Part shown: positions 33,160-43,772 of the stretch, piece after piece
Layout: each line of letters opens with the position of its first letter
Numbering within the stretch: the stretch's first letter is position 1
From: Planctomycetaceae bacterium
Lineage (GTDB): Bacteria > Planctomycetota > Planctomycetia > Planctomycetales > Planctomycetaceae
NCBI GenBank assembly: GCA_015485495.1
Contig: WFTL01000132.1
Coordinates: forward strand, 1-64,000
DNA: 64,000 bases
Reading direction: 5' to 3'
Position numbers and translations under genes: made by a program
The notes under the pieces: model-generated
What the model saw: the letters and a program-made list of their open reading frames with translations, nothing else
Told to the model about the DNA's origin: nothing
Databases searched by the model: none

Positions 33160-34725
33160 ATGTCGGGCGATCAGATCATCATTTTCGACACAACGCTGCG
33201 GGACGGCGAACAGTCGCCCGGCTGCAGTATGAACACGCGCGAAAAGCTGGAAGTGGCCCGGGCCCTGGTGGACCTGGGTGTTGATGTGATCGAAGCCGGG
33301 TTTCCCATCGCCTCCCCGGGTGATTTCGAAGCCGTTTCCGAAATCGCCCGCACATTCGGAGACCGAACCACGATCTGCGCACTGGCCCGCAGTCTGGATG
33401 AAGACGTGCAGCGGGCGAAGGAATCCCTGGCAGACGCTCAGAAGCGGCGCATTCACGTCTTCCTGGCAACCAGCGCCATCCATCGGGAATTCAAACTCCG
33501 CATGGACAAGAAAGAGATCGTCGAACGGGCGGTCCGGTCGGTGCAGCAGGCCCGGGAATTCTGCGACGACATCGAATTCTCGCCCGAAGACGCGGCCCGC
33601 ACGGAACTCGATTTTCTCTGCGAGGTTGTGGAACGCACGATCGAAGCGGGGGCCACCACGGTGAACATTCCCGACACCGTCGGCTACGCGACACCCAGTC
33701 AGTACTATCGCGTGATTTCCTGTCTGAAAGAGCGCGTGTCCAACATCGATCGGGCCGTGATCAGCACGCATTGCCACAATGATCTGGGTCTGGCGGTGGC
33801 CAACAGCCTGGCGGCCGTGGAAGCCGGTGCGCGGCAGATCGAATGCACGATCAACGGTCTGGGAGAGCGTGCCGGCAATGCGGCGCTGGAAGAAGTCGTC
33901 ATGGCGCTGCGGACACGGGCGGACTACTACGGCTGCTTCACAAACATCCACACCGAACGGCTCTATCCGACCAGCCACCTGGTCTCATCGATTACCGGAA
34001 TGAAGGTGCAGCGGAACAAGGCCATTGTCGGCCAGAACGCGTTCGCTCACGAAGCCGGCATCCACCAGCACGGGGTGCTTCAGGAACGCACAACGTATGA
34101 AATCATGAAACCCGAAGACGTCGGTTTCGTGGGAGAAAATCTCGTCCTGGGAAAACACAGCGGACGGCATGCCTTTCGCGACCGCGTGCGGCAACTGGGA
34201 TTCGACCTGTCCGAAGACGCCCTGCAGCAGGCCTTCGACGATTTCATCGCTCTGGCCGACAAGAAAAAGGAAGTCTACGACGCGGATATCGTGGCTCTGA
34301 TTGAACATCGGATCGGCGATGTTCCGGAACGCTGGAAACTGATCAGCTTTCACACATCCGCCGGATCGTCCTCCGTACCCACCGCGACGCTCGAACTGCA
34401 GTGCGAAGATCAGCCGGTCATCTGCGATGCGGCCACCGGAGACGGCCCCATCGATGCCGTGTTTCGCGCCATGGAGCGGATCATGGAGCTGACGGCCCGG
34501 CTGGAAGACTTCAGCGTCCGCAGCGTCTCCCGCGGCAAGGACGCTCAGGGAGAAGTCCGTGTGATCATCAATGTGAACGGACGGCAGTACCAGGGCAAAG
34601 GTGTCAGCACGGACATCATCGAAGCGGCGGCCCAGGCTTATCTGCAGGCGCTGAACAAGGCAGACAATGACCGCCGCAGCCAGCTTCCTCAGACATCGAC
34701 AGAATCGCTGCCGGCCAGCCCCTGA
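33160..34725 (+). CDS. leuA: 2-isopropylmalate synthase
   Basis: LeuA condenses acetyl-CoA with ketoisovalerate, the first committed step to leucine. The 521-residue enzyme has the TIM-barrel motifs [18 protein letters not shown] and [17 protein letters not shown], plus [23 protein letters not shown] and [16 protein letters not shown]. The C-terminal regulatory domain (about 385-505) contains [20 protein letters not shown] and [23 protein letters not shown] and should bind leucine. It is preceded by the attenuator, so leucine probably controls both enzyme and transcription. No other leu gene is adjacent. Confidence 0.96.
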   Translation: MSGDQIIIFDTTLRDGEQSPGCSMNTREKLEVARALVDLGVDVIEAGFPIASPGDFEAVSEIARTFGDRTTICALARSLDEDVQRAKESLADAQKRRIHVFLATSAIHREFKLRMDKKEIVERAVRSVQQAREFCDDIEFSPEDAARTELDFLCEVVERTIEAGATTVNIPDTVGYATPSQYYRVISCLKERVSNIDRAVISTHCHNDLGLAVANSLAAVEAGARQIECTINGLGERAGNAALEEVVMALRTRADYYGCFTNIHTERLYPTSHLVSSITGMKVQRNKAIVGQNAFAHEAGIHQHGVLQERTTYEIMKPEDVGFVGENLVLGKHSGRHAFRDRVRQLGFDLSEDALQQAFDDFIALADKKKEVYDADIVALIEHRIGDVPERWKLISFHTSAGSSSVPTATLELQCEDQPVICDAATGDGPIDAVFRAMERIMELTARLEDFSVRSVSRGKDAQGEVRVIINVNGRQYQGKGVSTDIIEAAAQAYLQALNKADNDRRSQLPQTSTESLPASP

Positions 34726-34731
34726 CAGGCC

Positions 34732-34762
34732 GGTCCGCCGGTCGAAGACCGACCGGCGGACC
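34732..34762. terminator. GC-rich hairpin between convergent genes
   Basis: A 13-base perfect stem (34732-34744 with 34750-34762) and a five-base loop lie seven bases after the leuA stop, between leuA and the convergent gene at 34781. There is no U-tract, so termination may be weak or factor-assisted. Confidence 0.5.
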
Positions 34763-34780
34763 ATCCATCCTTCGGACCTG

Positions 34781-35269
34781 TCAGTCGGCGGTGCAGAAAT
34801 CCAGGTACACGATGCGGCCCGGGATGAGCCGAACGAATTTCACCTGGTACGGTTCCACATCGTTCGGTTCCCGGCGGGCTTCGACGCGAACGATCTGCTC
34901 CTGTCCGGGAAACAGAGGACGTTCGCTTTCGAACAGCCAGATGCCGTTTTCCATACGGAATCCCCCCATGCGCTGAACACGCAGATACTTCACGGCCCGA
35001 TGATCGCGTACCGCCAGCATGGCTGTGCGGGGATGCTCGTCTTCAGGAACAGGATGAGACGGCCGTGTGTAGGTTTCTCCAATCGTTCCCGGAGGCGGAG
35101 CGATCGGGGGCAGGACCGGCCGCGACACGCGCACAGCCGGAGCAGCGGTTCCGACGGCCAATGGAGCCGCATGCACAGCCGCTGATCCTGAAGACGCACA
35201 CCGGGGACAGGCCAGAACGGAAGGAGACCAGAAGACCAGGCCGCAGACGGCCAGCAGGACGGGCTTCAT
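34781..35269 (-). CDS. Small secreted protein of unknown function
   Basis: This 162-residue protein starts at MKPVLLAVCGLVFWSPSVLACPRCA, a signal peptide followed by a CPRC pair. A Pro/Ala/Val-rich linker leads to a compact C-terminal domain (about 75-162) with RTAMLAVRDHRAVKYLRVQRMGGF and PGQEQIVRVEARREPNDVEPYQVKFVRLIPG. No named family is recognised. It is convergent with leuA and lies 316 bases from metK. Confidence 0.6.
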   Translation of the reverse strand: MKPVLLAVCGLVFWSPSVLACPRCASSGSAAVHAAPLAVGTAAPAVRVSRPVLPPIAPPPGTIGETYTRPSHPVPEDEHPRTAMLAVRDHRAVKYLRVQRMGGFRMENGIWLFESERPLFPGQEQIVRVEARREPNDVEPYQVKFVRLIPGRIVYLDFCTAD

Positions 35270-35585
35270 GGGAACAGTCCGGTACGAAAGACAAAAGGTG
35301 CAGGTCAGATCCACGCAGACAGCAGACACCCAGCCGGTCTGCCGCAGTGCAGCCTATCACCTGTTTCCGTGACCGGTCGGCGTTCTTCCGCCGACAGCCG
35401 TCTTTCGCTGCGAATCCGGGACAGAGCACGGCAGTCAGAGAATCCCGGCAAACTGTGCGGGCGGCCTTCGGTCGGCCGACCGGTCAGAATCCGGTCCATC
35501 TGTTTTCCGCCGTTCGCGCGGCCATGCCAGGAAACGGGCGCCAGGGGTGTTTTTCTCCGAAGGAACGGCAGACGTCCCGGCGTTT
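35270..35585. other. Intergenic stretch downstream of metK
   Basis: About 315 bases with no convincing gene or intrinsic terminator. Short open frames on both strands have the Arg/Pro-rich composition of shadows. Confidence 0.4.
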
Positions 35586-36725
35586 TCAGGAAACGGCGGC
35601 CTTCAGCCTGTCGGCCTGATCGGTGGCTTCCCATGTGAAACCCGGTTCACTGCGACCAAAGTGGCCTCCGTGTGCCGTCTGTCGGAAGATCGGCCGGCGC
35701 AGCTGCAGATGGTCGATGATGCCTTTCGGGCTGAGCGGGAAGATGTCCTGCACGGCCTCCTGAATCCGTTCTTCGGGCACGGTAGCCGTGCCGGATGTAT
35801 CCACACGGACACTCACCGGGTCGGCCACACCGATGGCATAGGCCAGCTGCACCTCGCATTCGTCAGCCAGTCCGGCGGCCACGATGTTCTTGGCCACATA
35901 GCGGGCCATGTAGGCCGCCGACCGGTCGACCTTGGTCGCATCCTTCCCGGAAAACGCCCCGCCTCCGTGCCGTCCCCATCCGCCGTACGTATCGACGATG
36001 ATTTTCCGTCCGGTCAGCCCGGTGTCGCCGTGCGGACCACCGATCACGAACAGCCCGGTGGGATTGACGTGATAGGTCGTTCGCTCGTCAAGCAGATCCT
36101 CCGGGACCGACTCCGGAACGACTTCCTCCACGATGAAACGACGAATTTCCTCCTGAGACACATCCGGAGCATGCTGGGTGGACACCACGATCGCATCGAT
36201 GCGGACCGGGGTGCCACCGTCGTATTCCACGGTCACCTGACTTTTGCTGTCCGGACGCAGCCAGTCCACGGCTCCGTCCTGCCGTTTCTGAGCCAGAAGA
36301 TTGATGATGCGGTGAGACAGAGCGATGGGCAGCGGCATGAGTTCTTCGGTCTGCCGGCAGGCGTATCCAAACATCAGCCCCTGGTCTCCGGCTCCGTCCC
36401 GATCGACCCCCTGGGCGATATCCGGACTCTGACTGTGCAGCGCACAGAACACACGGCACGAATCGGCATCGAAACCGATGTCATCACTCGTGTATCCGAT
36501 CTCCCGGACGATTCTCCGGGTGACATCCACATAATCGATATCCGCCTGAGTCGTGATTTCGCCGGACAGCACGACCAGGTCTGTCGTGCACAGGGTTTCA
36601 CAGGCCACGCGCGACAGCGGATCCTGTTCCAGCAGAGCATCCAGAATTCCGTCGGAGATCTGATCCGAAACCTTGTCGGGGTGTCCCATGCTGACCGATT
36701 CGCTGGTGAAGAAATAACGGGCCAT
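35586..36725 (-). CDS. metK: S-adenosylmethionine synthase
   Basis: MetK makes S-adenosylmethionine from ATP and methionine in the cytoplasm. The 379-residue product has [66 protein letters not shown]-like sequence, [35 protein letters not shown], and a normal C-terminus. ATG at 36725 is chosen because the family N-terminus begins there. A promoter lies at 36882-36910. The leader of about 150 bases is GC-rich but does not show a SAM riboswitch consensus that I can recognise. Confidence 0.96.
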   Translation of the reverse strand: MARYFFTSESVSMGHPDKVSDQISDGILDALLEQDPLSRVACETLCTTDLVVLSGEITTQADIDYVDVTRRIVREIGYTSDDIGFDADSCRVFCALHSQSPDIAQGVDRDGAGDQGLMFGYACRQTEELMPLPIALSHRIINLLAQKRQDGAVDWLRPDSKSQVTVEYDGGTPVRIDAIVVSTQHAPDVSQEEIRRFIVEEVVPESVPEDLLDERTTYHVNPTGLFVIGGPHGDTGLTGRKIIVDTYGGWGRHGGGAFSGKDATKVDRSAAYMARYVAKNIVAAGLADECEVQLAYAIGVADPVSVRVDTSGTATVPEERIQEAVQDIFPLSPKGIIDHLQLRRPIFRQTAHGGHFGRSEPGFTWEATDQADRLKAAVS

Positions 36726-36881
36726 CGGAAAAATGCTCTTTCGTTCGTATCGAACAGACGGACAGTTGAAATCGGATGGAATGGGGACACCGTGTGGCGG
36801 TCGCCGTGCGGTCACCGCCGTCTGGGCCGGAAGGCCGATCGAAGGCCGGCCGGACCGGGAAGTGCATGCATCCGGGCGATG

Positions 36882-36910
36882 AGTCTAGAGTCGCTCCGAA
36901 GCCGGCTCAA
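36882..36910 (-). promoter_or_regulatory. Probable metK promoter
   Basis: On the minus strand TTGAGC (36905-36910) and TAGACT (36882-36887) are 17 bases apart. The start would be near 36875. Confidence 0.45.
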
Positions 36911-37005
36911 CGCCCCCTCCCGAGTTCCCTCGTCAGATTCCGTCAACTGGGCCGGCGGTGTCTCGTGCGGCGGGAAAACCGAACGGAGATTCCCGCGTCC
37001 AGGAG

Positions 37006-37947
37006 TCAGTCCGGCCCGGCAGCTTCTTCAGAGGAGCCGTTCTGTTCCCGTTCCGAAACGGCTTCAATCAGTTCCGCCACCGTCCGTTCCAGCAGATCGT
37101 CTCCTCCGAACGTCATTCCCAGGGCACGCACTTTTTCGGTGACGATTTCATGCTGCGGGCGGGTCGGTTTCCCCTGGATCGTCGCCGTGCTGCCGCAGAT
37201 TTCCCGGGCCAGGTGAGCGACGTCGTATTCGGACACATAACGATCGTAACAGTTGTAGACTTCGCCGCTGACCCCGTCCGCGTGCAGCAGCAGTTCCGCA
37301 CATCGGGCCACGTCGGCCGCATGGACTTCCTTGCCGCCTTTCCGGCAGTCCACCGTGTCCGAACGGACCACGCGGCCGACCAGATCGTACCATTTGCTTT
37401 GTTCCGGCGCATGATGCCGGCCGTACACTCCGGTCGGTCGGAGTGCACAGACCGGAAACCCCATGCCGAATCCGTAGCTGTGAACGAACTGTTCGATGGC
37501 CGCCTTGTGAGCGCCGTAGTGAGTCGTCATCCAGAGCGGATGGGCTTCATCCAGCGGGCGATCGTCCAGAATGCGTTCATGAACCGCACACGTGGAGATG
37601 AAGACGAAACGCCGGACCCCCGCCAGACGCGCGGCTTCCATGAGCTGTATGGTTCCCAGAACATTGGTCTGGACGAACGGTTCGATGCTGCCTTCGCCTC
37701 CTCGAAACGTCTTTCCCGGCCGAAACAGCGCAGCGTGGATCACGGCCTGGCAGCCGTCCACCAGATCGCGGCAGGAATCCCGGTCTCCCAGCTCTCCCGG
37801 GATCCACTCCACGGACGGATCAATCGACGGCGGAGAACCAACTGCCTGGGACCGGTACCAGCATCGGCACGCATGGCCGGTGTCCAGCAGATGACGGACG
37901 ATGTATCGACCAATGAACCCCGTCGCTCCGGTGACCGCCACTTTCAT
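37006..37947 (-). CDS. NAD-dependent epimerase/dehydratase family protein
   Basis: This 313-residue extended SDR protein begins with the nucleotide-binding motif VAVTGATGFIGRYIVRHLL. It also has AVIHAALFRPG, VFISTCAVHE in the active-site Ser region, and a YGAHKAAIEQFVHSYG Tyr-x3-Lys site. Substrate is probably a nucleotide sugar or related alcohol, but cannot be fixed. It starts 31 bases downstream of the SMP-30-like gene stop, so the two are probably co-transcribed. Confidence 0.88.
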   Translation of the reverse strand: MKVAVTGATGFIGRYIVRHLLDTGHACRCWYRSQAVGSPPSIDPSVEWIPGELGDRDSCRDLVDGCQAVIHAALFRPGKTFRGGEGSIEPFVQTNVLGTIQLMEAARLAGVRRFVFISTCAVHERILDDRPLDEAHPLWMTTHYGAHKAAIEQFVHSYGFGMGFPVCALRPTGVYGRHHAPEQSKWYDLVGRVVRSDTVDCRKGGKEVHAADVARCAELLLHADGVSGEVYNCYDRYVSEYDVAHLAREICGSTATIQGKPTRPQHEIVTEKVRALGMTFGGDDLLERTVAELIEAVSEREQNGSSEEAAGPD

Positions 37948-37978
37948 GGATTGCGGGACTCCGATTCGGCCTCGTGGT

Positions 37979-38920
37979 TCAGGGATGGTCCGGGCCGGGA
38001 AACACGTGTCCGGTCGTGCGCACCGGGGCGGTGTACACCGAAGTGCGCGCGGTAACGAACAGGGTCCGACGATCGGGGCCGCCGAAAGTCACATTGGCCG
38101 GCTGTTCCGGAAAGGCGATGGTGCCCAGATGCTGTCCGCCGGCATCGAACACCTGCACCCCCGATGCCGACGTGATGTACAGGTTTCCGGCTGTGTCGAT
38201 CGTCAGACCATCTCCGCCGCTGTTTCCTCCGGGTGTCTTCTGGACAAGTTCACAGAAGACGCGGCCGTCACCGAGCTGTCCCGGCGCTGTGACGGGAAAG
38301 GCCCACACACGACGCTCGAACGTGGGAACGACATACAGGGTCTTTTCGTCGGGCGACAGGATGACTCCATTGGGCGCAAAGTCGTTTTCCACCACCCGCG
38401 TGACGGTTCCGTCGGCCGCCCGATAATAAACCGCCTCTTTGCCCTGCGGGTACGGCCTGGGAGAACGGAATCGGGGATCTGTGAAATAGATGCCGCCCTG
38501 ACGGTCGATCACCAGGTCGTTCGGAGCATTGAACCGGGTCCCCTGGTAACTTTCCGCCAGGATGGTCCGGGTTCCGGTTTTCAGGTGGAAGCTGACCAGA
38601 CGACCTTCCATGGAACAGGCCAGCAGTCGGTCTCCATGCACCATGAGACCGTTGCAGAAGCCGGCCGATTCGACAAAGACCGTCAGCTTTCCGGAGGGGG
38701 TGATGTGGTGAATCCGGCTGGCAGGGATATCGGTGAAATACACATTGCCGGCCGCATCGGCCGCCGGACCTTCCGTGAACTGAAATCCCGTGCTCAGCCG
38801 GCGGATGGGACCGGTCGGCCCCACTCCGGGAATGTCATCGGCCCGCACAGACCGTGCCACAAACGGAAGACTGCCCATCACCGCAAGAAGGACGACGGCA
38901 TGCCATACGGATCGTAACAT
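37979..38920 (-). CDS. Secreted SMP-30/gluconolactonase-like protein
   Basis: This 313-residue exported beta-propeller has a signal peptide (AVVLLAVMGSLPFVARSVRA). SMP-30/Gre motifs are present: FQFTEGPAADAAGNVYFTDI with the metal Glu, NAPNDLVIDRQGGIYFTDP, NDFAPNGVILSPDEKTLYV and GGDGLTIDTAGNLYITSASGV with the catalytic Asp. It probably hydrolyses a sugar lactone outside the cytoplasm. GGGGA lies about eight bases before the ATG. It is followed by the epimerase gene. Confidence 0.88.
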   Translation of the reverse strand: MLRSVWHAVVLLAVMGSLPFVARSVRADDIPGVGPTGPIRRLSTGFQFTEGPAADAAGNVYFTDIPASRIHHITPSGKLTVFVESAGFCNGLMVHGDRLLACSMEGRLVSFHLKTGTRTILAESYQGTRFNAPNDLVIDRQGGIYFTDPRFRSPRPYPQGKEAVYYRAADGTVTRVVENDFAPNGVILSPDEKTLYVVPTFERRVWAFPVTAPGQLGDGRVFCELVQKTPGGNSGGDGLTIDTAGNLYITSASGVQVFDAGGQHLGTIAFPEQPANVTFGGPDRRTLFVTARTSVYTAPVRTTGHVFPGPDHP

Positions 38921-39206
38921 GGGCCATTCCCCGTTTCAGGACTTCGAAGTGACCAGACAGCGCCGCCCCGGAATCGGCGGCCGCCGCAGGATTCACTGCT
39001 GCAGGCAGAAGCAGCCGGACCGGAATCCCATTCTGCCACCGTACCGGAGAAATCTGCCGGAAGAAAGCCTTCTGCCTTCCGTCCGCAAAATCGGAAAATT
39101 CGCCGTAATCGTTCAAGTCGACCTGGATTCCCGGCCGATCAGATCAGCGGACTGCTGTGAAAAGAGTCTGCGCTTCTGAACAGAATGACCAACAGATGGT
39201 GCTGCC

Positions 39207-39779
39207 ATGATTCAGCGATTCCGCATTCCCGGCCTGATCGCCGTCTGCCTGATGACGACCGGCTGCTACTGCGTACCGGGGCCCGTGTACGGTCCGGTCT
39301 GCGGTCCGCCGCCTCCGCCGATTCCCTGCCCGTTGCCTCTGCCGCTGACGCTGCTGGCACCTGCCGGGGCTCACCTGGCAGCGCTGCTGAACACGCCGCT
39401 GTGCAGCGGCGCGGTCTGCGGCGCTCCCTGCTGCGACGGTGCGGCCGCTTCTGCCTGGAGCTATCCGGAGGCCTGTGGAGCCCCTGGCTGCTGCGACGGA
39501 TTCGCTCCGCCTGCTGATACCATGTCGCCTGCCCCTGTCCCCGAACCTGTTCCGGCAGAATCCGCGCCACCGGGTGCGGTTCAGGATGCCAGCACGTACG
39601 GTGTCAACGGGATTCAGCGAACGGGATGGCAGCAGACGCTCCCGGCACCGCATCTCCCGACACCAGGGCCAGGACCAGGGCCAGTCCAGGGATTGACACC
39701 AGCAACGACGCCACAGTCGGCCGGTCAGCATCCGGGGACGGGCGGAGCCGGTGCCCCCCTGCGAATTCCGGCGTTCTGA
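39207..39779 (+). CDS. Small Cys- and Pro-rich lipoprotein
   Basis: This 190-residue protein has a lipoprotein signal: IPGLIAVCLMTTGC, with the lipobox Cys near residue 20. The mature part begins YCVPGPVYGPVCGPPPPP. Cys pairs recur (CSGAVCGAPCC, EACGAPGCC), then a long Pro/Gly/Thr-rich tail follows. It has no named domain. The Cys-rich head could form disulphides or bind metal in the envelope. It is convergent with the exported protein at 39819. Confidence 0.6.
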   Translation: MIQRFRIPGLIAVCLMTTGCYCVPGPVYGPVCGPPPPPIPCPLPLPLTLLAPAGAHLAALLNTPLCSGAVCGAPCCDGAAASAWSYPEACGAPGCCDGFAPPADTMSPAPVPEPVPAESAPPGAVQDASTYGVNGIQRTGWQQTLPAPHLPTPGPGPGPVQGLTPATTPQSAGQHPGTGGAGAPLRIPAF

Positions 39780-39818
39780 ACAGAGCCGGTCCGGCAGGTG
39801 GCCATGGAATCAGCCGGG

Positions 39819-40466
39819 TCACGGAATCAGGAAGAACAGGCCGGTGACCGCACCGGCTTCGTGAATGGCCGCTTCGGTGTTCCACGCGGGGCGGTACAGA
39901 AGATACGGGGCCCGTTCGCCCGGGCGATACCAGCCAAGCGGATACTCCCGGGAATGCACCGGCCGCAGTGACATGTGGTAAGGCAGCAGAGCCGTCTGAC
40001 CGATGAACCGGGCGGGGGAAAGCAGGTACTGGATGTGACGGTCGTAGGTATGGCCGTACCGTTCCATCGGGGCATCTTCGAAATACAGCGGGTGGTACCA
40101 CAGGTTGGATGCCCGCCACTGCAGAAGCAGAGGCGTTCCGATGACCCGTTCCATGGGCTGATTATCCGTGTATTCGGCAAAATTTTCCGGAAGGGACGAG
40201 GGATCGACATTTCCCCAGGCATAGTCCAGCGACGGGTGAATGTCGTGAATGGTGCGGGAATCGGAACTCTCATCGTCCACCTGTTCCGCAGCCGCTTCAG
40301 AGACATCCTGAGGAACGGATTCCGCACCCGTATCGGCTGCCGCAGGGGCCGTGCCGACCAGAACCAGAAGTCCCGGCAGAAGCCCGATGACCACCGGATT
40401 ACAGCAGATCCGCCTGATGGTGTTCCGCAGAGTAATTGGGAGCTTCCTGAGTGATGGCAATGTCAT
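39819..40466 (-). CDS. Exported protein of unknown function overlapping guaB
   Basis: This 215-residue protein starts at ATG 40466, inside the last 68 bases of guaB in another frame on the same strand. The N-terminus is basic and then hydrophobic ([20 protein letters not shown]), a good signal peptide. A downstream GTG near 40393 would remove the basic part and is less likely. The mature part has aromatic-rich blocks ([27 protein letters not shown] and [17 protein letters not shown]). No family is recognised, though such short WYHPLYFE-type proteins fit a planctomycete exported family. It is the last gene of the ribE-rsmA-guaB run. Confidence 0.65.
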   Translation of the reverse strand: MTLPSLRKLPITLRNTIRRICCNPVVIGLLPGLLVLVGTAPAAADTGAESVPQDVSEAAAEQVDDESSDSRTIHDIHPSLDYAWGNVDPSSLPENFAEYTDNQPMERVIGTPLLLQWRASNLWYHPLYFEDAPMERYGHTYDRHIQYLLSPARFIGQTALLPYHMSLRPVHSREYPLGWYRPGERAPYLLYRPAWNTEAAIHEAGAVTGLFFLIP

Positions 40467-41880
40467 GAGGGTGATTCTCCCGAATGGACGCTGCAGAAAC
40501 ACGGATGAATCGGGCTTTGGCTCGCAGTTCGTCAATGGTCGCGGCTCCGACATAGCCCATTCCGGACCGCAGGCCGCCGGTGAGCTGATACAGCAGGGGC
40601 TGGAGTGCTCCCTTGTAGGGCACACGCCCTTCTACTCCTTCCGGAACCAGTTTGGATTCATCATCAGCAGATCGCCCTCCCTGTCGGTACCGCTCACTGC
40701 TGCCTTTCACCATGGCTCCCAGTGACCCCATTCCGCGGTACCGTTTGAAGCTGCGGCCCTGGAACAGAATCATTTCTCCGGGACTTTCATCCACGCCGGC
40801 CAGCAGGCTGCCGATCATCACGGTCCAGGCACCGGCGGCGAGGGCTTTTGTGATATCACCGCTGAACCGGATTCCTCCGTCAGCAATGATGGGAATGTTG
40901 TCTCCTTCGATCGCCTGGGCCACGTGGGCGATGGCGGACAGTTGTGGAACTCCGATACCGGAAATAATGCGGGTCGTGCAGATGGATCCCGGACCGATGC
41001 CCACTTTGATGCCGTCGGCTCCCGCGTCGACCAGAGCCCGGGCCCCTGCCGCCGTGGCCACGTTGCCGGCAATGATGTCGATGTCGAACTGTTTTTTGAG
41101 CTGAGTGACCGTTTCAATGACATTTTTCGAATGGCCGTGAGCGCTGTCGACGGTGAGCACATCCACGCCCATTTCGATCAGCAGCGCGGCCCGTTCGAAA
41201 TCGTGAACACCAACGGCTGCGCCCACGCGAAGCCGTCCCCGGGAATCCTTGGACGCCTGCGGAAATTCATGCGTCTTGTCGATATCCCGGATAGTGATCA
41301 GGCCCTTCAACTGATATTCATCGTCAACCAGCAGAAGTTTCTCGACCCTGTTTTTCAGCAGGATCTCTTCGGCCTCAGCCAGACTCGTGGTGGCCGGGGC
41401 TGTCACGAGATTTTCGCGCGTCATAACTTCCGCAACCGGCCCATCCTTCGATTCCAGAAATTTCAGATCCCGGCGGGTGAGAATTCCGACCAGGCGGCCG
41501 TCGGTGGTGATGGGGACACCGCCGATGTTGCGTTCGTCCATGATCCGGCTGGCTTCCGCCACGCTGGTTTCCGGCGGCAGCGTCACCGGATCCACGATGA
41601 TGCCGTGTTCACTGCGTTTGACGCGGTAGACTTCCTGGGCCTGTTCTTCCGGCGACATGTTTTTGTGGATGATGCCGATGCCGCCGAGCTGGGCCATGGC
41701 GATGGCCATATCAGCGGTCGTCACGGTGTCCATGGGGCTGCTGACGACGGGGATGTTCAGCGAAATTCCACGGGTCAGCGAAGAACTCAGATCACAGGCC
41801 GACGGCATGATGTCGCTGTAACCGGGCTCCAGCAGAACATCGTCGAACGTGAGGCCTTCGTAGGCGATGCGGTCATCCAT
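40399..41880 (-). CDS. guaB: IMP dehydrogenase
   Basis: GuaB oxidises IMP to XMP with NAD, the first step of GMP synthesis. The 493-residue product starts at [24 protein letters not shown]. It has two CBS domains (about 100-210), then the barrel motifs [36 protein letters not shown] with the catalytic Cys, [20 protein letters not shown], and the MGSLGAM flap. It overlaps rsmA by eight bases and the next exported-protein gene by 68 bases. Confidence 0.96.
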   Translation of the reverse strand: MDDRIAYEGLTFDDVLLEPGYSDIMPSACDLSSSLTRGISLNIPVVSSPMDTVTTADMAIAMAQLGGIGIIHKNMSPEEQAQEVYRVKRSEHGIIVDPVTLPPETSVAEASRIMDERNIGGVPITTDGRLVGILTRRDLKFLESKDGPVAEVMTRENLVTAPATTSLAEAEEILLKNRVEKLLLVDDEYQLKGLITIRDIDKTHEFPQASKDSRGRLRVGAAVGVHDFERAALLIEMGVDVLTVDSAHGHSKNVIETVTQLKKQFDIDIIAGNVATAAGARALVDAGADGIKVGIGPGSICTTRIISGIGVPQLSAIAHVAQAIEGDNIPIIADGGIRFSGDITKALAAGAWTVMIGSLLAGVDESPGEMILFQGRSFKRYRGMGSLGAMVKGSSERYRQGGRSADDESKLVPEGVEGRVPYKGALQPLLYQLTGGLRSGMGYVGAATIDELRAKARFIRVSAASIRENHPHDIAITQEAPNYSAEHHQADLL

Positions 41881-42829
41881 CGTTGGTCTGTTCCTCTCGG
41901 GAGGGGGACGGCTGTGATGCCGGCTGCTTCTGCACGGCATGTGCGAAATCATTACCCAGGCGGACCAGAGTCGGAACGTCGAGCTGTTCGGCCCGCACAT
42001 TTTCGGGCAGTTCTCTGCGGGCGAGCAGGGAATCGATGTCGGCTTTGGAAAGCTGCCGGCGGTACATTCCACACAGAACGCTGCGCAGAAGTTTTCGACG
42101 CTGATGAAACAGCCGGCGGACGAAATCGAGAAAGAAGGCGCGGTCGTCGATCGGACCGCAGCGGCCGTCGTGCCGCCACAGACTCACAATGGCCGAATGC
42201 ACCTTCGGCCGCGGCCAGAACACCTGGGGGCCCAGCCGCCGCAGAATGCGGACGCTGCACTGCGACTGCAGCCAGACCGACAGGGCTCCGTACGCGGGGG
42301 TGCCTGGTTCCGCCGTCATCTTCTCGCCCAGTTCCAGCTGGATGGTCGTCACCATCCGCTGCCAGGGCAGATCGGACGCGACCACATTGGAAATCACGGG
42401 AGTGGCCACGTTATACGGCAGATTGGCGACCAGTTTCAGTCGGCTGCCGGGGCGCTGCTGCAGTTCTTCATGCAGCAGCGACACAATGTTCGGTGCAATC
42501 GTGTTCTTGTTCTTCAGAATGTCCTGATGCAGCAGAGTCACGTTGTCGCAGTGGGCCGTGGCCGCCGTGGCCAGAGCATGCATCCGGGGATCGATTTCCA
42601 CACTGATCACGTGTCCGGCCTGAGCCGCCAGGAACGTGGTCATGCCGCCGGTTCCGGTTCCGACTTCGAGAACCACATCGTTCTTCGACAGATCGGCCGC
42701 CCGAACGGCGAATTCCACCAGATTGATGTCGATGAGAAAGTTCTGGCCGAGATCGCTGCGCGGATGGAACCCCTGACTGCGAAACAGCGCCATCAGAACT
42801 GACCGCGTCTGCCGCACTTCGTCTTTCAT
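41873..42829 (-). CDS. rsmA: 16S rRNA dimethyladenosine transferase RsmA (KsgA)
   Basis: RsmA dimethylates A1518 and A1519 of 16S rRNA. The 318-residue protein has [14 protein letters not shown], the SAM motif [28 protein letters not shown] and the catalytic [12 protein letters not shown], then the C-terminal domain with VHSAIVSLW. It begins 37 bases after the ribE stop and overlaps guaB, so a ribE-rsmA-guaB operon is likely. TGAGG lies about eight bases before the ATG. Confidence 0.95.
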   Translation of the reverse strand: MKDEVRQTRSVLMALFRSQGFHPRSDLGQNFLIDINLVEFAVRAADLSKNDVVLEVGTGTGGMTTFLAAQAGHVISVEIDPRMHALATAATAHCDNVTLLHQDILKNKNTIAPNIVSLLHEELQQRPGSRLKLVANLPYNVATPVISNVVASDLPWQRMVTTIQLELGEKMTAEPGTPAYGALSVWLQSQCSVRILRRLGPQVFWPRPKVHSAIVSLWRHDGRCGPIDDRAFFLDFVRRLFHQRRKLLRSVLCGMYRRQLSKADIDSLLARRELPENVRAEQLDVPTLVRLGNDFAHAVQKQPASQPSPSREEQTNDG

Positions 42830-42866
42830 TCGCAGACCTCACCGCAGCAGCGCAGAAAACGGGATC

Positions 42867-43475
42867 TCACGGCGCCTGCGTCCTCTCCATAAAAGCAGCC
42901 ACATACTTGCCCAGAATGTCCGGTTCGATGTTCACCACGTCTCCCGGATGGCGCTGTCCCAGCGTGGTGACCTGCAGCGTGTGCGGAATCAGAGCGACAG
43001 AAAACCGGTCGTCGTCGACGTCCACAACCGTCAGGCTGACTCCATCCACCGCTACCGAACCTTTGGGAACCATCAGAGCCGTCAGGGAGGCATCCGTCCG
43101 GAACCAGATATCGACCCACTCGTCACTGGGAAGAATCCGGTCCACCGTCCCGATCCCGTCCACGTGCCCCTGAACGAAATGGCCGCCCAGCCGATCGCCG
43201 GCCGCCAGAGCCCGTTCCAGATTCACCCGCGTCCCGGACCGAAACCCGCTCAGACTGGTCTTCGACAGGGTTTCTTCGCCGGCCTGGAATTCCATCGCCT
43301 GATCCGGCAGGGCGATGACCGTCAGGCAGCAGCCGGAGACGCTCACGCTGTCGCCCACAGACACGTCCCGGACAGGAAAACAGTTCTCGTCAGGAACGAT
43401 CGTCAGGCGCACCCCCGCCGGCTCATTCCTGAGATCTGTGACGGTTCCCTGTCCTTCGACAAGACCGGTAAACAT
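42867..43475 (-). CDS. ribE: Riboflavin synthase alpha subunit
   Basis: Riboflavin synthase dismutates two 6,7-dimethyl-8-ribityllumazine molecules to riboflavin. The 202-residue product shows two lumazine-binding repeats: MFTGLVEGQGTVTDL...DSVSVSGCCLTVI and GGHFVQGHVDGIGTV...GSVAVDGVSLTVVDVD. Length is normal. ATG 43475 is fixed by the invariant MFTGLVE start. A promoter lies about 80 bases upstream. I see no FMN riboswitch consensus in the short leader. Confidence 0.95.
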   Translation of the reverse strand: MFTGLVEGQGTVTDLRNEPAGVRLTIVPDENCFPVRDVSVGDSVSVSGCCLTVIALPDQAMEFQAGEETLSKTSLSGFRSGTRVNLERALAAGDRLGGHFVQGHVDGIGTVDRILPSDEWVDIWFRTDASLTALMVPKGSVAVDGVSLTVVDVDDDRFSVALIPHTLQVTTLGQRHPGDVVNIEPDILGKYVAAFMERTQAP

Positions 43476-43555
43476 AACAGCAGCCGTCTGCGGCAACGGG
43501 GGATCAGTCTTCCGAACTGTGCAGGCGGAAAACAGCCGCCACGCGTTGCGGCGGA

Positions 43556-43584
43556 ATTCTACAGAAACCGATTCCGATTGCCAG
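43556..43584 (-). promoter_or_regulatory. Probable ribE operon promoter
   Basis: On the minus strand CTGGCA (43579-43584) and TAGAAT (43556-43561) are 17 bases apart; the -10 matches five of six consensus bases. The start would be near 43549. Confidence 0.45.
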
Positions 43585-43772
43585 CAGGCTGCGGATTTCT
43601 CTGTCTGCTGCGGCCGTCGTGAATGACCTGCAGCGGGCAACCGCCGGCATCGACGCCAGGCCCCCGCCGCACCTGTTGTTCCGGGTGCAGCGATGGCATC
43701 CTGGAGGCATGGGTGGAGGACCGGGGACGCTGGCGGGCCGATGGGGCGGCGGAACAGTCCGGTCGACCGGTT

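Noticed and set aside
36726-36880. Possible SAM riboswitch before metK
   Set aside because: The leader is GC-rich with short GGCC hairpins, but I cannot find the conserved core of the SAM-I or SAM-II classes.
43476-43556. Possible FMN riboswitch before ribE
   Set aside because: The leader after the promoter is only about 75 bases, too short for an RFN element, and no RFN core is visible.
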